Shown here: in pieces, positions 26,816 through 35,885 of the stretch
How positions within the stretch are numbered: the stretch's first letter is position 1
Layout of the letters: every line of letters starts with the position of its first letter
NCBI GenBank assembly: GCA_900466005.1
Contig: UEGQ01000010.1
Span: 124,001-188,000 of the forward strand
From: Hyphomicrobiales bacterium
GTDB lineage: Bacteria > Pseudomonadota > Alphaproteobacteria > Rhizobiales > Rhizobiaceae
DNA: 64,000 bases
Reading direction: 5' to 3'
Notes under the pieces: generated by a model
What the model saw: the letters and a program-made list of their open reading frames with translations, nothing else
What the model was told of the DNA's origin: nothing
Databases searched by the model: none
Translations under genes and position numbers: made by a program

Positions 26816-27313
26816 TCAGGGCGTCGGGATGTTGATGAAGAGGCCGGCGGCGAGGCCGAGGCCGATCAGCGCGAAATGGGTGATCTGCGCGCCTTCCTGA
26901 CGAATGTAATAGGCAAACCACGCCCCGCCGATCAGCATGATCAGGCCCATTGCGACGAAGCCCGCAAGCGCGAGGTTCGCATGCTCCACGGCCGCCGCCG
27001 TATCCGCATAGCCGAGATAGGCGCCGAGAAAGGCGAGGGCGGCGTAGACGAGCAAGAGCGCCACGGCGATCTCCACGGTGACGACGAAGCCGTAGACCAG
27101 CCGGTGCCAGCCTTCGGACGTGACGCGGCGGGAGAGGAGCGGGGTGCTGATCGCCGGGGCTTGGTCGAAGAGCTGCATCGCCATCATCGATCCGACGGAA
27201 AAGACGCCGCCGCGAAAGGCGGTGAGGTTGTTGACGACGACGACCGAGAGCCAGAGCGCGAGCCCGGAGAGAAGCACGGTCTTGAAGAGAAGAAGCGAAG
27301 CGAGCTGGGTCAT
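26816..27313 (-). CDS. DUF2165-family small integral membrane protein
   Basis: Protein of 165 residues with four hydrophobic segments. Family features include SGLALWLSVVVVNNLTAFRGG near the N-terminus, the RRVTSEGWHRLVYGFVV segment, and the C-terminal GGAWFAYYIRQEGAQITHFALI. The role is unknown. It converges on the diguanylate cyclase gene 26 bp away. A purine-rich AGGAACCCC precedes the ATG. Confidence 0.82.
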   Translation of the reverse strand: MTQLASLLLFKTVLLSGLALWLSVVVVNNLTAFRGGVFSVGSMMAMQLFDQAPAISTPLLSRRVTSEGWHRLVYGFVVTVEIAVALLLVYAALAFLGAYLGYADTAAAVEHANLALAGFVAMGLIMLIGGAWFAYYIRQEGAQITHFALIGLGLAAGLFINIPTP

Positions 27314-27445
27314 GAGGGGTTCCTGTGTCTTGAGGTGTTATGCTCCCATGACGAGCGAGCCTTGCTGCCTGTGACATCGCCGGCCAAAAAACGAGGTGGA
27401 GCACCGTCGCGAGGAGCGAGCGTGTGACCTCGGCTGCACCCGGCG

Positions 27446-28000
27446 TCAGAGCATTTCGAGCCACTCGACCAGCATCCGCCGGATAGCCCGCCCTGCTGGT
27501 TCCTTTTGCGTGAAAGCCCACCAGGTATGGGCGCCCTGCCACACGGCCGCCATCTGCCACCCCAGCCGTCTTCCCTTCTCGCGGTCTTCGCAGAGGCGAC
27601 GGCCCAGCGCTTCGGCAACCGTATGACCCCAGGCGGCGCCCCGGGCACGGAGCTTCGGATTGCGGATGTCTTCCCTGAGCAGCAGGAGCCCGTCGGTCGC
27701 GTCGCGCTCGGCCGTCTCCGGAGGCATCAGCCGCATGAGGAGGTCGACCGCGCCTTGCGGTGTCACCGCTTCCTCGGCGTCGGCTGCGGCCGTTTCGGCG
27801 TCGAGCTTGTCCCAGGCGTGCAGCAGGATCGCTTCGACAAGCCGGTCCCGGCTGCCGTAGCGCTGCACGAGAGAAGCGGGGGAGAGGCCGCAGGCGGCCG
27901 CGCTCTTCGCAAAGGTCAGCCCGTCGGGGCCTGTTTCGACGATCAGGTCGAAGAGACGGTCGAGCACCTGCTCGTCGGAAATGGTCTTGTGTCTGGCCAT
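27446..28000 (-). CDS. TetR-family transcriptional repressor
   Basis: Regulator of 184 residues with an N-terminal HTH (LDRLFDLIVETGPDGLTFAKSAAACGLSPASLVQRYGSRDRLVEAI) and a variable helical ligand-binding domain rich in Trp near the C-terminus (GWQMAAVWQGAHTWW). The ligand is unknown. It is divergent from the DHFR-like gene with a 24-bp palindrome between them, so it likely represses both genes. Confidence 0.85.
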   Translation of the reverse strand: MARHKTISDEQVLDRLFDLIVETGPDGLTFAKSAAACGLSPASLVQRYGSRDRLVEAILLHAWDKLDAETAAADAEEAVTPQGAVDLLMRLMPPETAERDATDGLLLLREDIRNPKLRARGAAWGHTVAEALGRRLCEDREKGRRLGWQMAAVWQGAHTWWAFTQKEPAGRAIRRMLVEWLEML

Positions 28001-28006
28001 GGTTAT

Positions 28007-28030
28007 TTATAAATGTACGTTCGTTTATAA
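28007..28030. promoter_or_regulatory. TetR operator between regulator and DHFR-like gene
   Basis: A 24-bp imperfect palindrome: outer arms TTATAAA/TTTATAA are perfect, the centre is ACGT, with mismatches at two symmetric pairs. It lies 7 bp from the TetR start and 16 bp before the 28046 start, so a bound repressor would block both. Confidence 0.65.
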
Positions 28031-28045
28031 ATCAAGAGAGCGAAC

Positions 28046-28582
28046 ATGGCCAGAATCCTCGGATATATCGCGACCAGTCTGGACGGCATGATCGTCTCGG
28101 GGGACGACAGCCTCGACTGGCTCTACAAGTATGACGGCATGGACCTCGGCGAGCACGACTACACGCTTTTCCTGAAGCGCATCCGCACCGTCGTCATGGG
28201 GCGGAAGACCTATGATTTCCTGGCGAAAGAGCCGGTGCCATGGCCCTATTCCGAACAACGGGTGATCGTCGTCACCTCGCGCCCGATCGACGATCCGAAG
28301 GGCCCGCTTACGGTGCGCAGCGACGTCGACGGCCTCATTGAGGAGCTCCGTGCGCTGGACGACGGCGATGTCTGGATGCTCGGCGGCGGGCAGCTCCAGA
28401 TGGCGTTCATCGAGCGCGGGGCGCTCGACGAGATCGAGATCTACGTGATGCCGGAACTGATCGGCGGCGGCCAACCGCTTTTCCCGCCCACCGGGTTCCG
28501 GGCCGGTCTGGAACTCGTCAGCGCCAAGGTGATGGACCGTGGGTGCGTCCGGCTGCATTACCGGATGCCTCGGCCGGCCTAG
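28046..28582 (+). CDS. Dihydrofolate reductase-family (RibD C-terminal) protein
   Basis: Protein of 178 residues of the RibD_C/DHFR superfamily, NADPH-binding reductases. Recognisable parts are YIATSLDGMIVSGDDSLDWL, VVMGRKTYDF, VTSRPI and the C-terminal MLGGGQLQMAFIERGALDEIEIYVMPELIGGGQPLFP. These stand-alone proteins are usually not true DHFR or RibD, and the substrate is unknown. It is under apparent control of the divergent TetR regulator. Confidence 0.85.
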   Translation: MARILGYIATSLDGMIVSGDDSLDWLYKYDGMDLGEHDYTLFLKRIRTVVMGRKTYDFLAKEPVPWPYSEQRVIVVTSRPIDDPKGPLTVRSDVDGLIEELRALDDGDVWMLGGGQLQMAFIERGALDEIEIYVMPELIGGGQPLFPPTGFRAGLELVSAKVMDRGCVRLHYRMPRPA

Positions 28583-28600
28583 CTGTCACGGCCACTTGCC

Positions 28601-28628
28601 AAAAAAAGCCCGCCCCGGAAGGGGCGGG
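28601..28628 (-). terminator. Rho-independent terminator of the cysHDN unit
   Basis: On the minus strand a perfect 8-bp GC stem (CCCGCCCC / GGGGCGGG, GGAA-type loop) is followed by G then seven T. It lies 29 bp after the cysN stop. The plus strand has no T-tract here, so it does not terminate the DHFR-like gene in the same way. Confidence 0.85.
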
Positions 28629-28656
28629 AGGAGGTACACGCACGTCCTGAAAGAGA

Positions 28657-30138
28657 TCAGCCGTCGATGCCGTCGATGAGATCGCGGGCGGCGGCGGTCG
28701 TCAGCCGGCGGCTTTCGACCTCGTCGCGGCGGCTTGCGAGAAGCTCGGTCGCCATCAGCTGGTCGGCGAGGTCCGCCGGCAGCGACAGGATCACCCGCGC
28801 CTCGCCGGCATTGAGGCCGGAGAGATCGGCGCGCTTCGCCGTGATCATGCCGCCGGCCACCGTGTTGTTGGTGTCGGGATCGATCAGGATGAAGGCGCCG
28901 GTCGCGCGGTTCTGTTCGTAAGGGTCGAACATCGCCAGCTCGTCGAAGGCGAGATGCACCTTGCCGATGGCGTTCATCGAGAGGCTTTCGGCCGGGTTCC
29001 ATTTGCCGCTGTGGAGGTCGAGCTGGCTCACCGGCTGCACCTGCACGCGCTGGCGGCGCGCGCCCGCCTTCAGCCAGTAGCGCTTGCCCGGCTGAATGCC
29101 TTCCGGCTGCAGCGCAACGAGCTGGGCGTCGAAGGCAAGTCCCGTCTGCGGCTGGGCGTCGACCGAGACGATGAGGTCGCCGCGCGAGACGTCGACCTGC
29201 CGGTCGAGCACCAGCGTGATCGCATCGCCCGAGACCGCGGCATTGCGCACGAGGTCGAAGGTGACGATCTGCTTGACGTTGGCGACCTGGCCGGACGGCA
29301 GGATCGCGACGCTGTCGCCGGGCTTCACCGAGCCGCCGGCAACCGTGCCCTGATAGCCGCGGAAGCTCTCGCCGGGGCGGCAGACGCGCTGCACCGGAAG
29401 GCGGAAGCCGGTCGTCTGGTTGGAGCGCTGGGTCGCAAGCTCGAGCGTCTCGATGAGCGTCGGGCCGTCATACCAGGGCATCACCGCCTGGCCGGAATAG
29501 ACGACATTCTCGCCTTTGAGCGCCGACATCGGGATCGCCGTCACCTGGCGCACGCCGAGCGAGAGCGCCAGCGCCTTGAAGTCGTGGGCGATTTGCTCGA
29601 AGCCGGCTTTGTCGTAGTTGGTGAGGTCGATCTTGTTGACGGCCAGCACGAACTGCTTGATGCCCATCAGCGAGGCGATGGTGGCGTGCCGGCGGGTCTG
29701 TTCCAACAGGCCGGCGCGGGCGTCGACGAGCAGCACGGCGAGGTCGGCGGTCGAGGCGCCGGTCGCCATGTTGCGGGTATACTGCTCGTGGCCGGGCGTG
29801 TCGGCGACGATGAAGGAGCGCTTCTCCGAGGAGAAGTAGCGGTAGGCGACGTCGATGGTGATCCCCTGTTCGCGCTCGGCCTGCAGGCCGTCGAGAAGCA
29901 GCGCGAAGTCGGGCAGGCCGAGGTCGTTCTGCTTGCCGCTGTCGCGGTGGAGCGTCGCCGCCTGGTCTTCCTTGACCGCCTTGGTATCCCAGAGAAGCCG
30001 ACCGATCAGGGTCGACTTGCCGTCGTCCACCGAGCCGCAGGTGATGAGGCGCAGCGGGCGGGAATCGCGCCGGACGGCCTCCGGATGGATATCGGGAAGA
30101 GCGGTGGCGGTGGCGGTTGCGAGGGCGCTTGCGGTCAT
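28657..30138 (-). CDS. cysN: Sulfate adenylyltransferase subunit 1 (GTPase), CysN
   Basis: Regulatory GTPase subunit (493 residues) of ATP sulfurylase; GTP hydrolysis drives APS synthesis by CysD. G1 is GSVDDGKST (35-43), G3 DTPGHEQYTRNM, G4 NKIDL, followed by EF-Tu-like domains 2 and 3. No APS kinase domain is fused, unlike NodQ-type proteins, which fits direct APS reduction by the CysH encoded upstream. It starts 1 bp after cysD. Confidence 0.97.
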   Translation of the reverse strand: MTASALATATATALPDIHPEAVRRDSRPLRLITCGSVDDGKSTLIGRLLWDTKAVKEDQAATLHRDSGKQNDLGLPDFALLLDGLQAEREQGITIDVAYRYFSSEKRSFIVADTPGHEQYTRNMATGASTADLAVLLVDARAGLLEQTRRHATIASLMGIKQFVLAVNKIDLTNYDKAGFEQIAHDFKALALSLGVRQVTAIPMSALKGENVVYSGQAVMPWYDGPTLIETLELATQRSNQTTGFRLPVQRVCRPGESFRGYQGTVAGGSVKPGDSVAILPSGQVANVKQIVTFDLVRNAAVSGDAITLVLDRQVDVSRGDLIVSVDAQPQTGLAFDAQLVALQPEGIQPGKRYWLKAGARRQRVQVQPVSQLDLHSGKWNPAESLSMNAIGKVHLAFDELAMFDPYEQNRATGAFILIDPDTNNTVAGGMITAKRADLSGLNAGEARVILSLPADLADQLMATELLASRRDEVESRRLTTAAARDLIDGIDG

Positions 30139-30139
30139 C

Positions 30140-31096
30140 TCAGAAATATCCTTCGCGTTTCTTCTTTTCCATCGATCCCGACTGGTCGCGGTCGATGGCC
30201 CGGCCCTGGCGCTCGGACACGGTTGCGATTTCGAGCTCGGCGATCACGTCTTCGAGCGTGGTCGCGTGGCTGCGGATGGCGCCCGTCAGCGGGAAGCAGC
30301 CGAGCGTGCGGAAACGGATCATGCCTTCCTGGCGAACCTCGCCGGGCAGCAGTTCGAGGCGCGGGTCCTCGGCGAGGATCATCATGCCGTCGCGCTCCAC
30401 GAAGGGGCGCTTCTTGGCGAAGTAGAGCGGCACGAGCGGAATGTTCTCCGCCTGGATGTAGCGCCAGATGTCGACCTCGGTCCAGTTGGAGAGCGGAAAG
30501 GCGCGCACGCTTTCGCCGCGGCGGATCATGCCGTTGTAGAGGTTCCAGAGCTCCGGCCGCTGGTTGCGCGGGTCCCAGCGATGGTCGGGCGTGCGGAAGG
30601 AATAGATGCGCTCCTTGGCGCGGGAGGCTTCCTCGTCGCGCCGTGCGCCGCCGAAGGCCGCGTCGAACTTGCCGGCGTCGAGCGCCTGGCGCAGCGCCTC
30701 GGTCTTCATGATGTCGGTGTAAAGCGCCGAGCCGTGGCTGAAGGGCGTGATGCCTTCGGCCGCGCCGCGCGGATTGATGTGCTCGATCAGGTCGAGGTCG
30801 TAGCGCTCCACCATCTCGTCGCGGAAGGCGATCATTTCGGCGAACTTCCAGCCGGTGTTGACGTGCAGCAGCGGGAAGGGCACGCGGCCGGGATAGAAGG
30901 CCTTGCGGGCGAGATGCAGCAGGACGGAGGAATCCTTGCCGATCGAATAGAGCATCACCGGCTTGTCGAATTCTGCCGCGACCTCGCGGAAGATATGGAT
31001 CGCCTCGTTCTCCAGCGCCTTCAGATGCGGATCGAGCGGCGGCTTGGTGACGGGATCCTTCGAATGCGGATCGAACTCGGATGTGTGTACGTGCAT
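30140..31096 (-). CDS. cysD: Sulfate adenylyltransferase subunit 2, CysD
   Basis: Catalytic subunit (318 residues) that adenylates sulfate to APS. It belongs to the PP-loop ATP pyrophosphatase superfamily; the P-loop is [13 protein letters not shown], with the [16 protein letters not shown] and [19 protein letters not shown] segments characteristic of CysD. It is separated from cysH by a 202-bp gap that holds a palindromic repeat, yet all three genes point the same way. Confidence 0.97.
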   Translation of the reverse strand: MHVHTSEFDPHSKDPVTKPPLDPHLKALENEAIHIFREVAAEFDKPVMLYSIGKDSSVLLHLARKAFYPGRVPFPLLHVNTGWKFAEMIAFRDEMVERYDLDLIEHINPRGAAEGITPFSHGSALYTDIMKTEALRQALDAGKFDAAFGGARRDEEASRAKERIYSFRTPDHRWDPRNQRPELWNLYNGMIRRGESVRAFPLSNWTEVDIWRYIQAENIPLVPLYFAKKRPFVERDGMMILAEDPRLELLPGEVRQEGMIRFRTLGCFPLTGAIRSHATTLEDVIAELEIATVSERQGRAIDRDQSGSMEKKKREGYF

Positions 31097-31138
31097 TGCC
31101 TATCTGCCTTTATGGCCGCTGACGGCGGCATTTCCTGG

Positions 31139-31281
31139 CACCCCCCTCTGCCCTGCCGGGCATCTCCCCCTCAAGGGGGGAGATCGCTTCCCGCTGCCGT
31201 TCCAGTTTGCGGTACGGCGGTGGTCTGGCGCCCCGATCTCCCCCCTTGAGGGGGAGATGTCACGAAGTGACAGAGGGGGGT
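31139..31281. repeat. RIME-like palindromic repeat between cysH and cysD
   Basis: Two inverted copies of a palindromic unit of about 45-50 bp. The left copy starts CCCCCCTCTGCCCTGCCGGG and has a CTCCCCCTCAAGGGGGGAG stem; the right copy ends CAGAGGGGGGTG. This is the layout of Rhizobium-specific intergenic mosaic elements. Related units lie at 44199-44320. Being transcribed inside the cys unit, it could fold and affect cysH/cysDN stoichiometry. Confidence 0.75.
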
Positions 31282-31298
31282 GAATTCCTTGCTTCGGT

Positions 31299-32048
31299 TC
31301 AGGCCTGTGTCTGTGCGAGTGTGGAGGCGTCCGCCTCGGCCACATGCAGCCCGCATTCGCGCTTCTCGTCGTTTTCCCACCACCAGCGGCCGGCGCGCTC
31401 CGGCTCGCCGGGCTTGATCGCCCGCGTGCACGGCTCGCAGCCGATCGAGGGATAGCCGCGCGCGTGCAGCGGATTGACCGGCACCGCTTCAGCCTCGACG
31501 AAGGCCTTGATCTCCTCGATCGACCAGTCGGCGAGCGGGTTCACCTTGATGAGGTTGCGCTCGGCGTCGTATTCGGCAAACGGCGTCGCCGCGCGGTTGC
31601 CGGATTGTCCGCGGCGAAGGCCGGTCACCCAGACGGCAGCCCCTTCGAGCGCACGGGCGAGCGGCTTCAGCTTGCGCACGTGACAGCAGGCGTGGCGGGC
31701 TTCGACGCTCTCGTAGAAACCGTTCAGGCCGTATTTCACCGCATAGGCGTCGATATCCGCCTGTTCGGGATGGAAGCGTCTGATCTCGATGCCGAAGCGC
31801 TCTTCCGTTTCGGCGATCAGAGCCACCGTTTCGGGAAAGAGCCGGCCGGTCTCGAGCGTCGAAACCTCGATCGGCAGGCGCTCGGTGCCGATCACGGCGG
31901 TGATCACCTGGTCCTCGATGCCGAGGCTGGTCGTGAAGACGGCGCGGCCGCCCAGCTGTCCGACGAGTGCAAGCCGTCCTGCAAGGTCGAGGGCGGCGAG
32001 TTCCTGGTCGAGGCTGCGGGCCTGGTCTTCCTGGTGGCGGGTCGTCAT
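31299..32048 (-). CDS. cysH: Adenylyl-sulfate reductase (thioredoxin type), CysH
   Basis: Enzyme of 249 residues reducing APS to sulfite with thioredoxin. The four [4Fe-4S] cysteines C121-C122 (HACCHVRK) and C204-x2-C207 (GCEPCTR) mark it as an APS rather than PAPS reductase, and the catalytic cysteine is C232 in ECGLH. The nucleotide-binding region is FTTSLGIEDQV. The ATG at 32048 was chosen; the frame to 32252 extends into the regulator's upstream DNA and shows no family likeness. Confidence 0.96.
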   Translation of the reverse strand: MTTRHQEDQARSLDQELAALDLAGRLALVGQLGGRAVFTTSLGIEDQVITAVIGTERLPIEVSTLETGRLFPETVALIAETEERFGIEIRRFHPEQADIDAYAVKYGLNGFYESVEARHACCHVRKLKPLARALEGAAVWVTGLRRGQSGNRAATPFAEYDAERNLIKVNPLADWSIEEIKAFVEAEAVPVNPLHARGYPSIGCEPCTRAIKPGEPERAGRWWWENDEKRECGLHVAEADASTLAQTQA

Positions 32049-32338
32049 CTCGCAATCCTGCTGTTCTAATTGCCGGCAGTATCTCAAGAATTCACGGGTT
32101 CGGACAGAAACATGCATTTCGAATGATGCGGGGGCGGGAGCAAATATCTCTCTGCGCAGCGCGATCCGCAGAAAAGCCGCCGCCCGGGAGAATGATGCAC
32201 CGGTTCGCGCGGTCTGACAAATCGCGGCCCGCGAAATTGTATTTTGCGCCATTGTGGTTTAGTGACCGCGGGGACCGTAAGGCCGGTGTTTCGAAAGGCG
32301 GCGCGCCGCCGGATGCGGATGACGGGAAGCGGCATGCG

Positions 32339-32773
32339 ATGATCTCGCAAAGGGCTAAATATGCGCTGAGGGCGCTGTCGATGCTGGCGCGTGCGCCGGC
32401 CGGTGAGCCCGTGCAGATTTCCGAGATCGCCGAACGGCAGAACATTCCGAAGAAGTTCCTCGAACAGATCCTGCTCGAACTGAAGCGCAGCGGCATCGTC
32501 ATCAGCCGCCGGGGCAAGCAGGGCGGTTACCTGCTCCTGAAACCCGCGGGCGAGGTCACCTACGGCGAGATCCTGCGGCTGATCGACGGGCCGATCGCGC
32601 CGCTGCCGTGCCTGTCGATCACCGCCTACCGCAAATGCGAGGATTGCAGCGGCGAGGCCGATTGCGAGATCCGCCGCGTCTTCGCCCGCGTCGCCGACGC
32701 CACCCGCCGCATCCTGTTCGAGGCGACGCTCGCCGACAGCGTGAGCGTCGGGGAGATCGCCGAAGCCGTCTGA
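32339..32773 (+). CDS. Rrf2-family regulator divergent from cysHDN
   Basis: Regulator of 144 residues with a winged HTH (SEIAERQNIPKKFLEQILLELKRSGIVISRRGKQGGY) and four cysteines in the effector loop (C91, C100, C103, C109), different from the three-Cys NsrR pattern. It is placed between cysHDN and the sulfate ABC transporter, so it most likely controls sulfur assimilation, in the manner of CymR/CysR-like Rrf2 proteins. The ligand is unknown; an Fe-S cluster is possible. The 290-bp gap to cysH contains no other gene. Confidence 0.82.
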   Translation: MISQRAKYALRALSMLARAPAGEPVQISEIAERQNIPKKFLEQILLELKRSGIVISRRGKQGGYLLLKPAGEVTYGEILRLIDGPIAPLPCLSITAYRKCEDCSGEADCEIRRVFARVADATRRILFEATLADSVSVGEIAEAV

Positions 32774-32982
32774 CGGTCGACGGCCGTGCCGCCGTCCGGC
32801 ACTCATCGAGATCCGCCTTGATCCCCGTCATTGCCTCCCCCGAACACCGGTGGCATCGTTCGTTCATTTCACCGGAAGCGCTTGCGGCGGACGATTTGCC
32901 GTCCCCGAGCGGCTTTCGGCAGCACGGCTTTTGCGCTGGAAATGCCGGGAGGGAAAGACTTTTGCGAGCCCCTCCGGTCATG

Positions 32983-33009
32983 TTGACTAAGTCTACTGAC
33001 TAAGTAGTC
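32983..33009 (+). promoter_or_regulatory. Promoter/operator of the sulfate transporter operon
   Basis: Two copies of TGACTAAGT (32984-32992 and 32997-33005) spaced 13 bp apart, the second forming a palindrome GACTAAGTAGTC. A TTGACT hexamer at 32983 could be the -35 element. It is 34-60 bp before the sbp start. The direct repeats are a candidate site for the adjacent Rrf2 regulator; this is inference. Confidence 0.5.
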
Positions 33010-33042
33010 TTAAGCCGCAATCAGATGAGAGGGACAGCTGTG

Positions 33043-34065
33043 ATGACCACATTCCTGAAGCATTTGAGCGGTTTTCTGGTCGGCCTGTCGTTGACGGCCG
33101 GTATGGCCGCCCCGGCCTTCGCCGACACGAAGCTGCTGAATGTCTCCTATGATCCGACGCGGGAGTTCTACAAGGAATACAACGCCGTCTTCGCCAGGCA
33201 CTGGAAGGCCGAGACCGGCGAAGACGTCTCCGTCCAGCAGTCCCACGGTGGTTCGGGCAAGCAGGCCCGCTCGGTCATCGACGGGCTCGACGCCGACGTC
33301 GTGACGCTGGCGCTCGAAGGCGACATCGACGCGATCGCCAAGGCGACGGGCAAGATCCCGTCCGACTGGCGCAAGCGCCTGCCGAACAACTCCTCGCCCT
33401 ATACCTCGACGATCGTCTTTCTGGTCCGCAAGGGCAATCCGAAGGGCATCCACGACTGGGGCGACCTCGTGAAGGGGGATGTCCAGATCGTCACCCCGAA
33501 CCCGAAGACCTCGGGCGGCGCCCGCTGGAACTATCTCGCCGCCTGGGCCTGGGCCCATAGGGAATTCGGCGGCGACGAAGCGAAGATCAGGGAATATGTC
33601 GCGGAGATCTTCCGTCGCACGCCGGTCCTCGACACCGGCGCCCGCGGTTCGACCGTGACTTTCGCCCAGCGCGAGATCGGGGACGTGCTGATCGCCTGGG
33701 AAAACGAGGCCTATCTCGCCGGCAGGGAATTCGGCGACGACGCCTTCGATATCGTCGTGCCGAAGCTCTCGATCCTCGCCGAGCCGCCGGTCGCCGTCGT
33801 CGACGGAAACGTCGACGCCAAGGGCACCCGCAAGGTCGCCGAAGCCTATCTCGAATATCTCTATTCGCCCGAAGGCCAGACGCTCGCCGCCAAGCACTTC
33901 TACCGTCCCGCCAAGCCCGAGCTCGTGCCCGCCGACCAGCCGACGCTGCCGAAGCTCGATCTCGTCAAGATCGACGACCCGGTCTTCGGCGGCTGGGCCA
34001 AGGCGCAGCCGACCCACTTCGGCGACGGCGGCATCTTCGACCAGATCTACAAGCCGGCCAGGTAA
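33043..34065 (+). CDS. sbp: Sulfate/thiosulfate-binding periplasmic protein
   Basis: Solute-binding protein of 340 residues with a signal peptide (cleavage after AFA, near residue 28). Family features are [43 protein letters not shown], and [22 protein letters not shown]. The ATG at 33043 has AGAGGGA about 8 nt upstream; the ATG at 33025 overlaps that site. It heads sbp-cysTWA. Sulfate versus thiosulfate preference cannot be read from sequence. Confidence 0.95.
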   Translation: MTTFLKHLSGFLVGLSLTAGMAAPAFADTKLLNVSYDPTREFYKEYNAVFARHWKAETGEDVSVQQSHGGSGKQARSVIDGLDADVVTLALEGDIDAIAKATGKIPSDWRKRLPNNSSPYTSTIVFLVRKGNPKGIHDWGDLVKGDVQIVTPNPKTSGGARWNYLAAWAWAHREFGGDEAKIREYVAEIFRRTPVLDTGARGSTVTFAQREIGDVLIAWENEAYLAGREFGDDAFDIVVPKLSILAEPPVAVVDGNVDAKGTRKVAEAYLEYLYSPEGQTLAAKHFYRPAKPELVPADQPTLPKLDLVKIDDPVFGGWAKAQPTHFGDGGIFDQIYKPAR

Positions 34066-34084
34066 CCGGCGATCCTTTCCAATC

Positions 34085-34117
34085 GGCAAGCCCGGCCTTC
34101 GGAAGGCCGGGCTTGCC
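34085..34117 (+). other. Perfect 15-bp hairpin between sbp and cysT
   Basis: Left arm GGCAAGCCCGGCCTT and its exact complement, with a 3-nt loop and no T-tract. Such intercistronic hairpins after a binding-protein gene commonly protect the upstream message, giving more binding protein than permease. That role is inferred here. Confidence 0.7.
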
Positions 34118-34158
34118 GGCGAATGATTTGAAGGCATGATAGAAAACGCGACGGGGCG

Positions 34159-35010
34159 ATGGCGGGAACATTCATGAAGAACTGGCGACAGCCGAGCATT
34201 CTGCCGGGCTTCGGCCTGACGCTCGGCTATACGATCTTTTACCTGACGGCGATCATCCTGATCCCGCTCGCCGCCCTCGTCTGGCGCTCGGCCTCGCTCG
34301 GCTGGGACGAGTTCGTCGCGATCGCGCTCGATGAGCGCACGCTGCAGGCGCTGAAGGTGAGCTTCGGCTGCTCGCTCATCGCCGCGTCGATCAACGCCGT
34401 CTTCGGCGTCGTGACCGCTTGGGTGCTGGTGCGTTATCATTTTCCGGGCCGCCGCCTGCTCGACGCGATCATCGACCTGCCGTTCGCACTGCCGACGGCG
34501 GTCGCCGGCATCTCGCTCGCCGCGCTCTACGCGCCGAAGGGCTGGGTGGGTTCGCTGTTTGCGCCGCTCGGCATCAAGATCGCCTTCACCCCGCTCGGCA
34601 TCGTCGTGGCGCTCGTCTTCGTCGGCCTGCCGTTCGTCGTGCGCACTGTCCAGCCGGTCATGCAGGAGATCGACCGCGAGGTCGAGGAGGTCGCAGCAAC
34701 CCTCGGGGCGAACCGCTTCCAGACGATCGTCCGCGTCCTCCTGCCGGGCCTCGTGCCGGCGATCCTCACCGGCTTCGCGCTCGCCTTCGCGCGCGCCGTC
34801 GGCGAGTACGGCTCCGTCATCTTCATCGCCGGCAACATCCCTTACGTTTCGGAAATCGCGCCGCTGCTGATCGTCATCCGGCTGGAGGAGTTCAACTATG
34901 CCGGCGCCACCTCGATCGCCTGCATCATGCTGATCATCTCCTTCGCAATGCTGCTGCTGATCAATCTTCTGCAGATGTGGAGCCGCCGGAGGTACACCAA
35001 TGTCCGCTAA
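34159..35010 (+). CDS. cysT: Sulfate ABC transporter permease CysT
   Basis: Inner-membrane permease of 283 residues with about six helices. The EAA loop that contacts the ATPase is [27 protein letters not shown]. The segment [28 protein letters not shown] equivalent is typical of CysT/CysU. The start is taken at 34159; ATG 34174 is an alternative. The 3' end overlaps cysW by 11 bp. Confidence 0.95.
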   Translation: MAGTFMKNWRQPSILPGFGLTLGYTIFYLTAIILIPLAALVWRSASLGWDEFVAIALDERTLQALKVSFGCSLIAASINAVFGVVTAWVLVRYHFPGRRLLDAIIDLPFALPTAVAGISLAALYAPKGWVGSLFAPLGIKIAFTPLGIVVALVFVGLPFVVRTVQPVMQEIDREVEEVAATLGANRFQTIVRVLLPGLVPAILTGFALAFARAVGEYGSVIFIAGNIPYVSEIAPLLIVIRLEEFNYAGATSIACIMLIISFAMLLLINLLQMWSRRRYTNVR

Positions 35011-35872
35011 GCCCGCCGATACCCGCGCCGCCTTCCACGAGGCCGCCGAGGAGACCGCCGGCTGGCGCGTCGTGCTCACCGCCGTCGCCGTCTTGTTCAT
35101 GGCGCTCGTCGTGCTGCTACCGCTCGTCCTCGTCTTCGTCGAGGCCTTCCGCAAGGGCACTTCCGCGTTCATCGCCGCCCTTGCCGAGCCCGACGCGCTC
35201 TCGGCGATCCGGCTGACGCTCACCGTCGCGGCGATCGCCGTGCCGCTGAACCTCGTCTTCGGGATTGCCGCCGCCTGGGCGATCGCCAAGTTCGAATTCC
35301 GCGGCAAGGCCTTCCTGACCACGCTCATCGACCTGCCGTTCTCGATCTCGCCGGTCATCTCCGGCTTGGTCTACGTGCTGCTCTTCGGCTCCCAGAGCCT
35401 CATGGGCCCCTGGCTGAAGAGCCACGGCGTCGAGATCATCTTCGCCGTGCCGGGCATCGTGCTCGCCACCGTCTTCGTTACCTTCCCCTTCATCGCTCGC
35501 GAGCTGATCCCGCTGATGGAACAGCAGGGTTCGGGCGACGAGGAGGCGGCGATCTCGCTCGGCGCCACAGGCTGGCAGACCTTCCGCTATGTGACGCTCC
35601 CGAACATCAAATGGGGCCTGCTCTACGGCGTGCTGCTCTGCAACGCCCGCGCGATGGGCGAGTTCGGCGCCGTCTCGGTTGTCTCCGGCCATGTCCGTGG
35701 CCTGACCGAGACCATGCCGCTCCACATCGAGGTTCTCTACAACGAATACAATTTCGTCGCGGCCTTCGCCGTCTCGACCCTTCTCGCTCTGCTCGCCCTC
35801 GTCACGCTCGCGCTCAAGACCGTTCTGGAGCTGCACTACGGCGAGGAAATCGCAGCCAGCCGCAAACATTGA
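35000..35872 (+). CDS. cysW: Sulfate ABC transporter permease CysW
   Basis: Second permease subunit, 290 residues, about six helices. The EAA loop is [26 protein letters not shown], followed by [29 protein letters not shown], highly typical of CysW. It overlaps cysT by 11 bp and is 13 bp before cysA. Confidence 0.95.
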   Translation: MSAKPADTRAAFHEAAEETAGWRVVLTAVAVLFMALVVLLPLVLVFVEAFRKGTSAFIAALAEPDALSAIRLTLTVAAIAVPLNLVFGIAAAWAIAKFEFRGKAFLTTLIDLPFSISPVISGLVYVLLFGSQSLMGPWLKSHGVEIIFAVPGIVLATVFVTFPFIARELIPLMEQQGSGDEEAAISLGATGWQTFRYVTLPNIKWGLLYGVLLCNARAMGEFGAVSVVSGHVRGLTETMPLHIEVLYNEYNFVAAFAVSTLLALLALVTLALKTVLELHYGEEIAASRKH

Positions 35873-35885
35873 AAGGCCTTCGTGA

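Noticed and set aside
28954-30711. Plus-strand frame of 585 codons antisense to cysN/cysD
   Set aside because: Shadow of well-identified genes, no domain features.
31139-31281. Possible CRISPR or riboswitch upstream of cysD
   Set aside because: Only two inverted palindromic units, no regularly spaced direct repeats, and no match I can see to SAM riboswitch cores; it fits a RIME-like element.
33010-35358. Minus-strand frame of 782 codons antisense to sbp-cysTW
   Set aside because: Continuous only because of GC-rich third positions; it crosses two gene boundaries and its product is Asp/Arg/Glu-rich without motifs.
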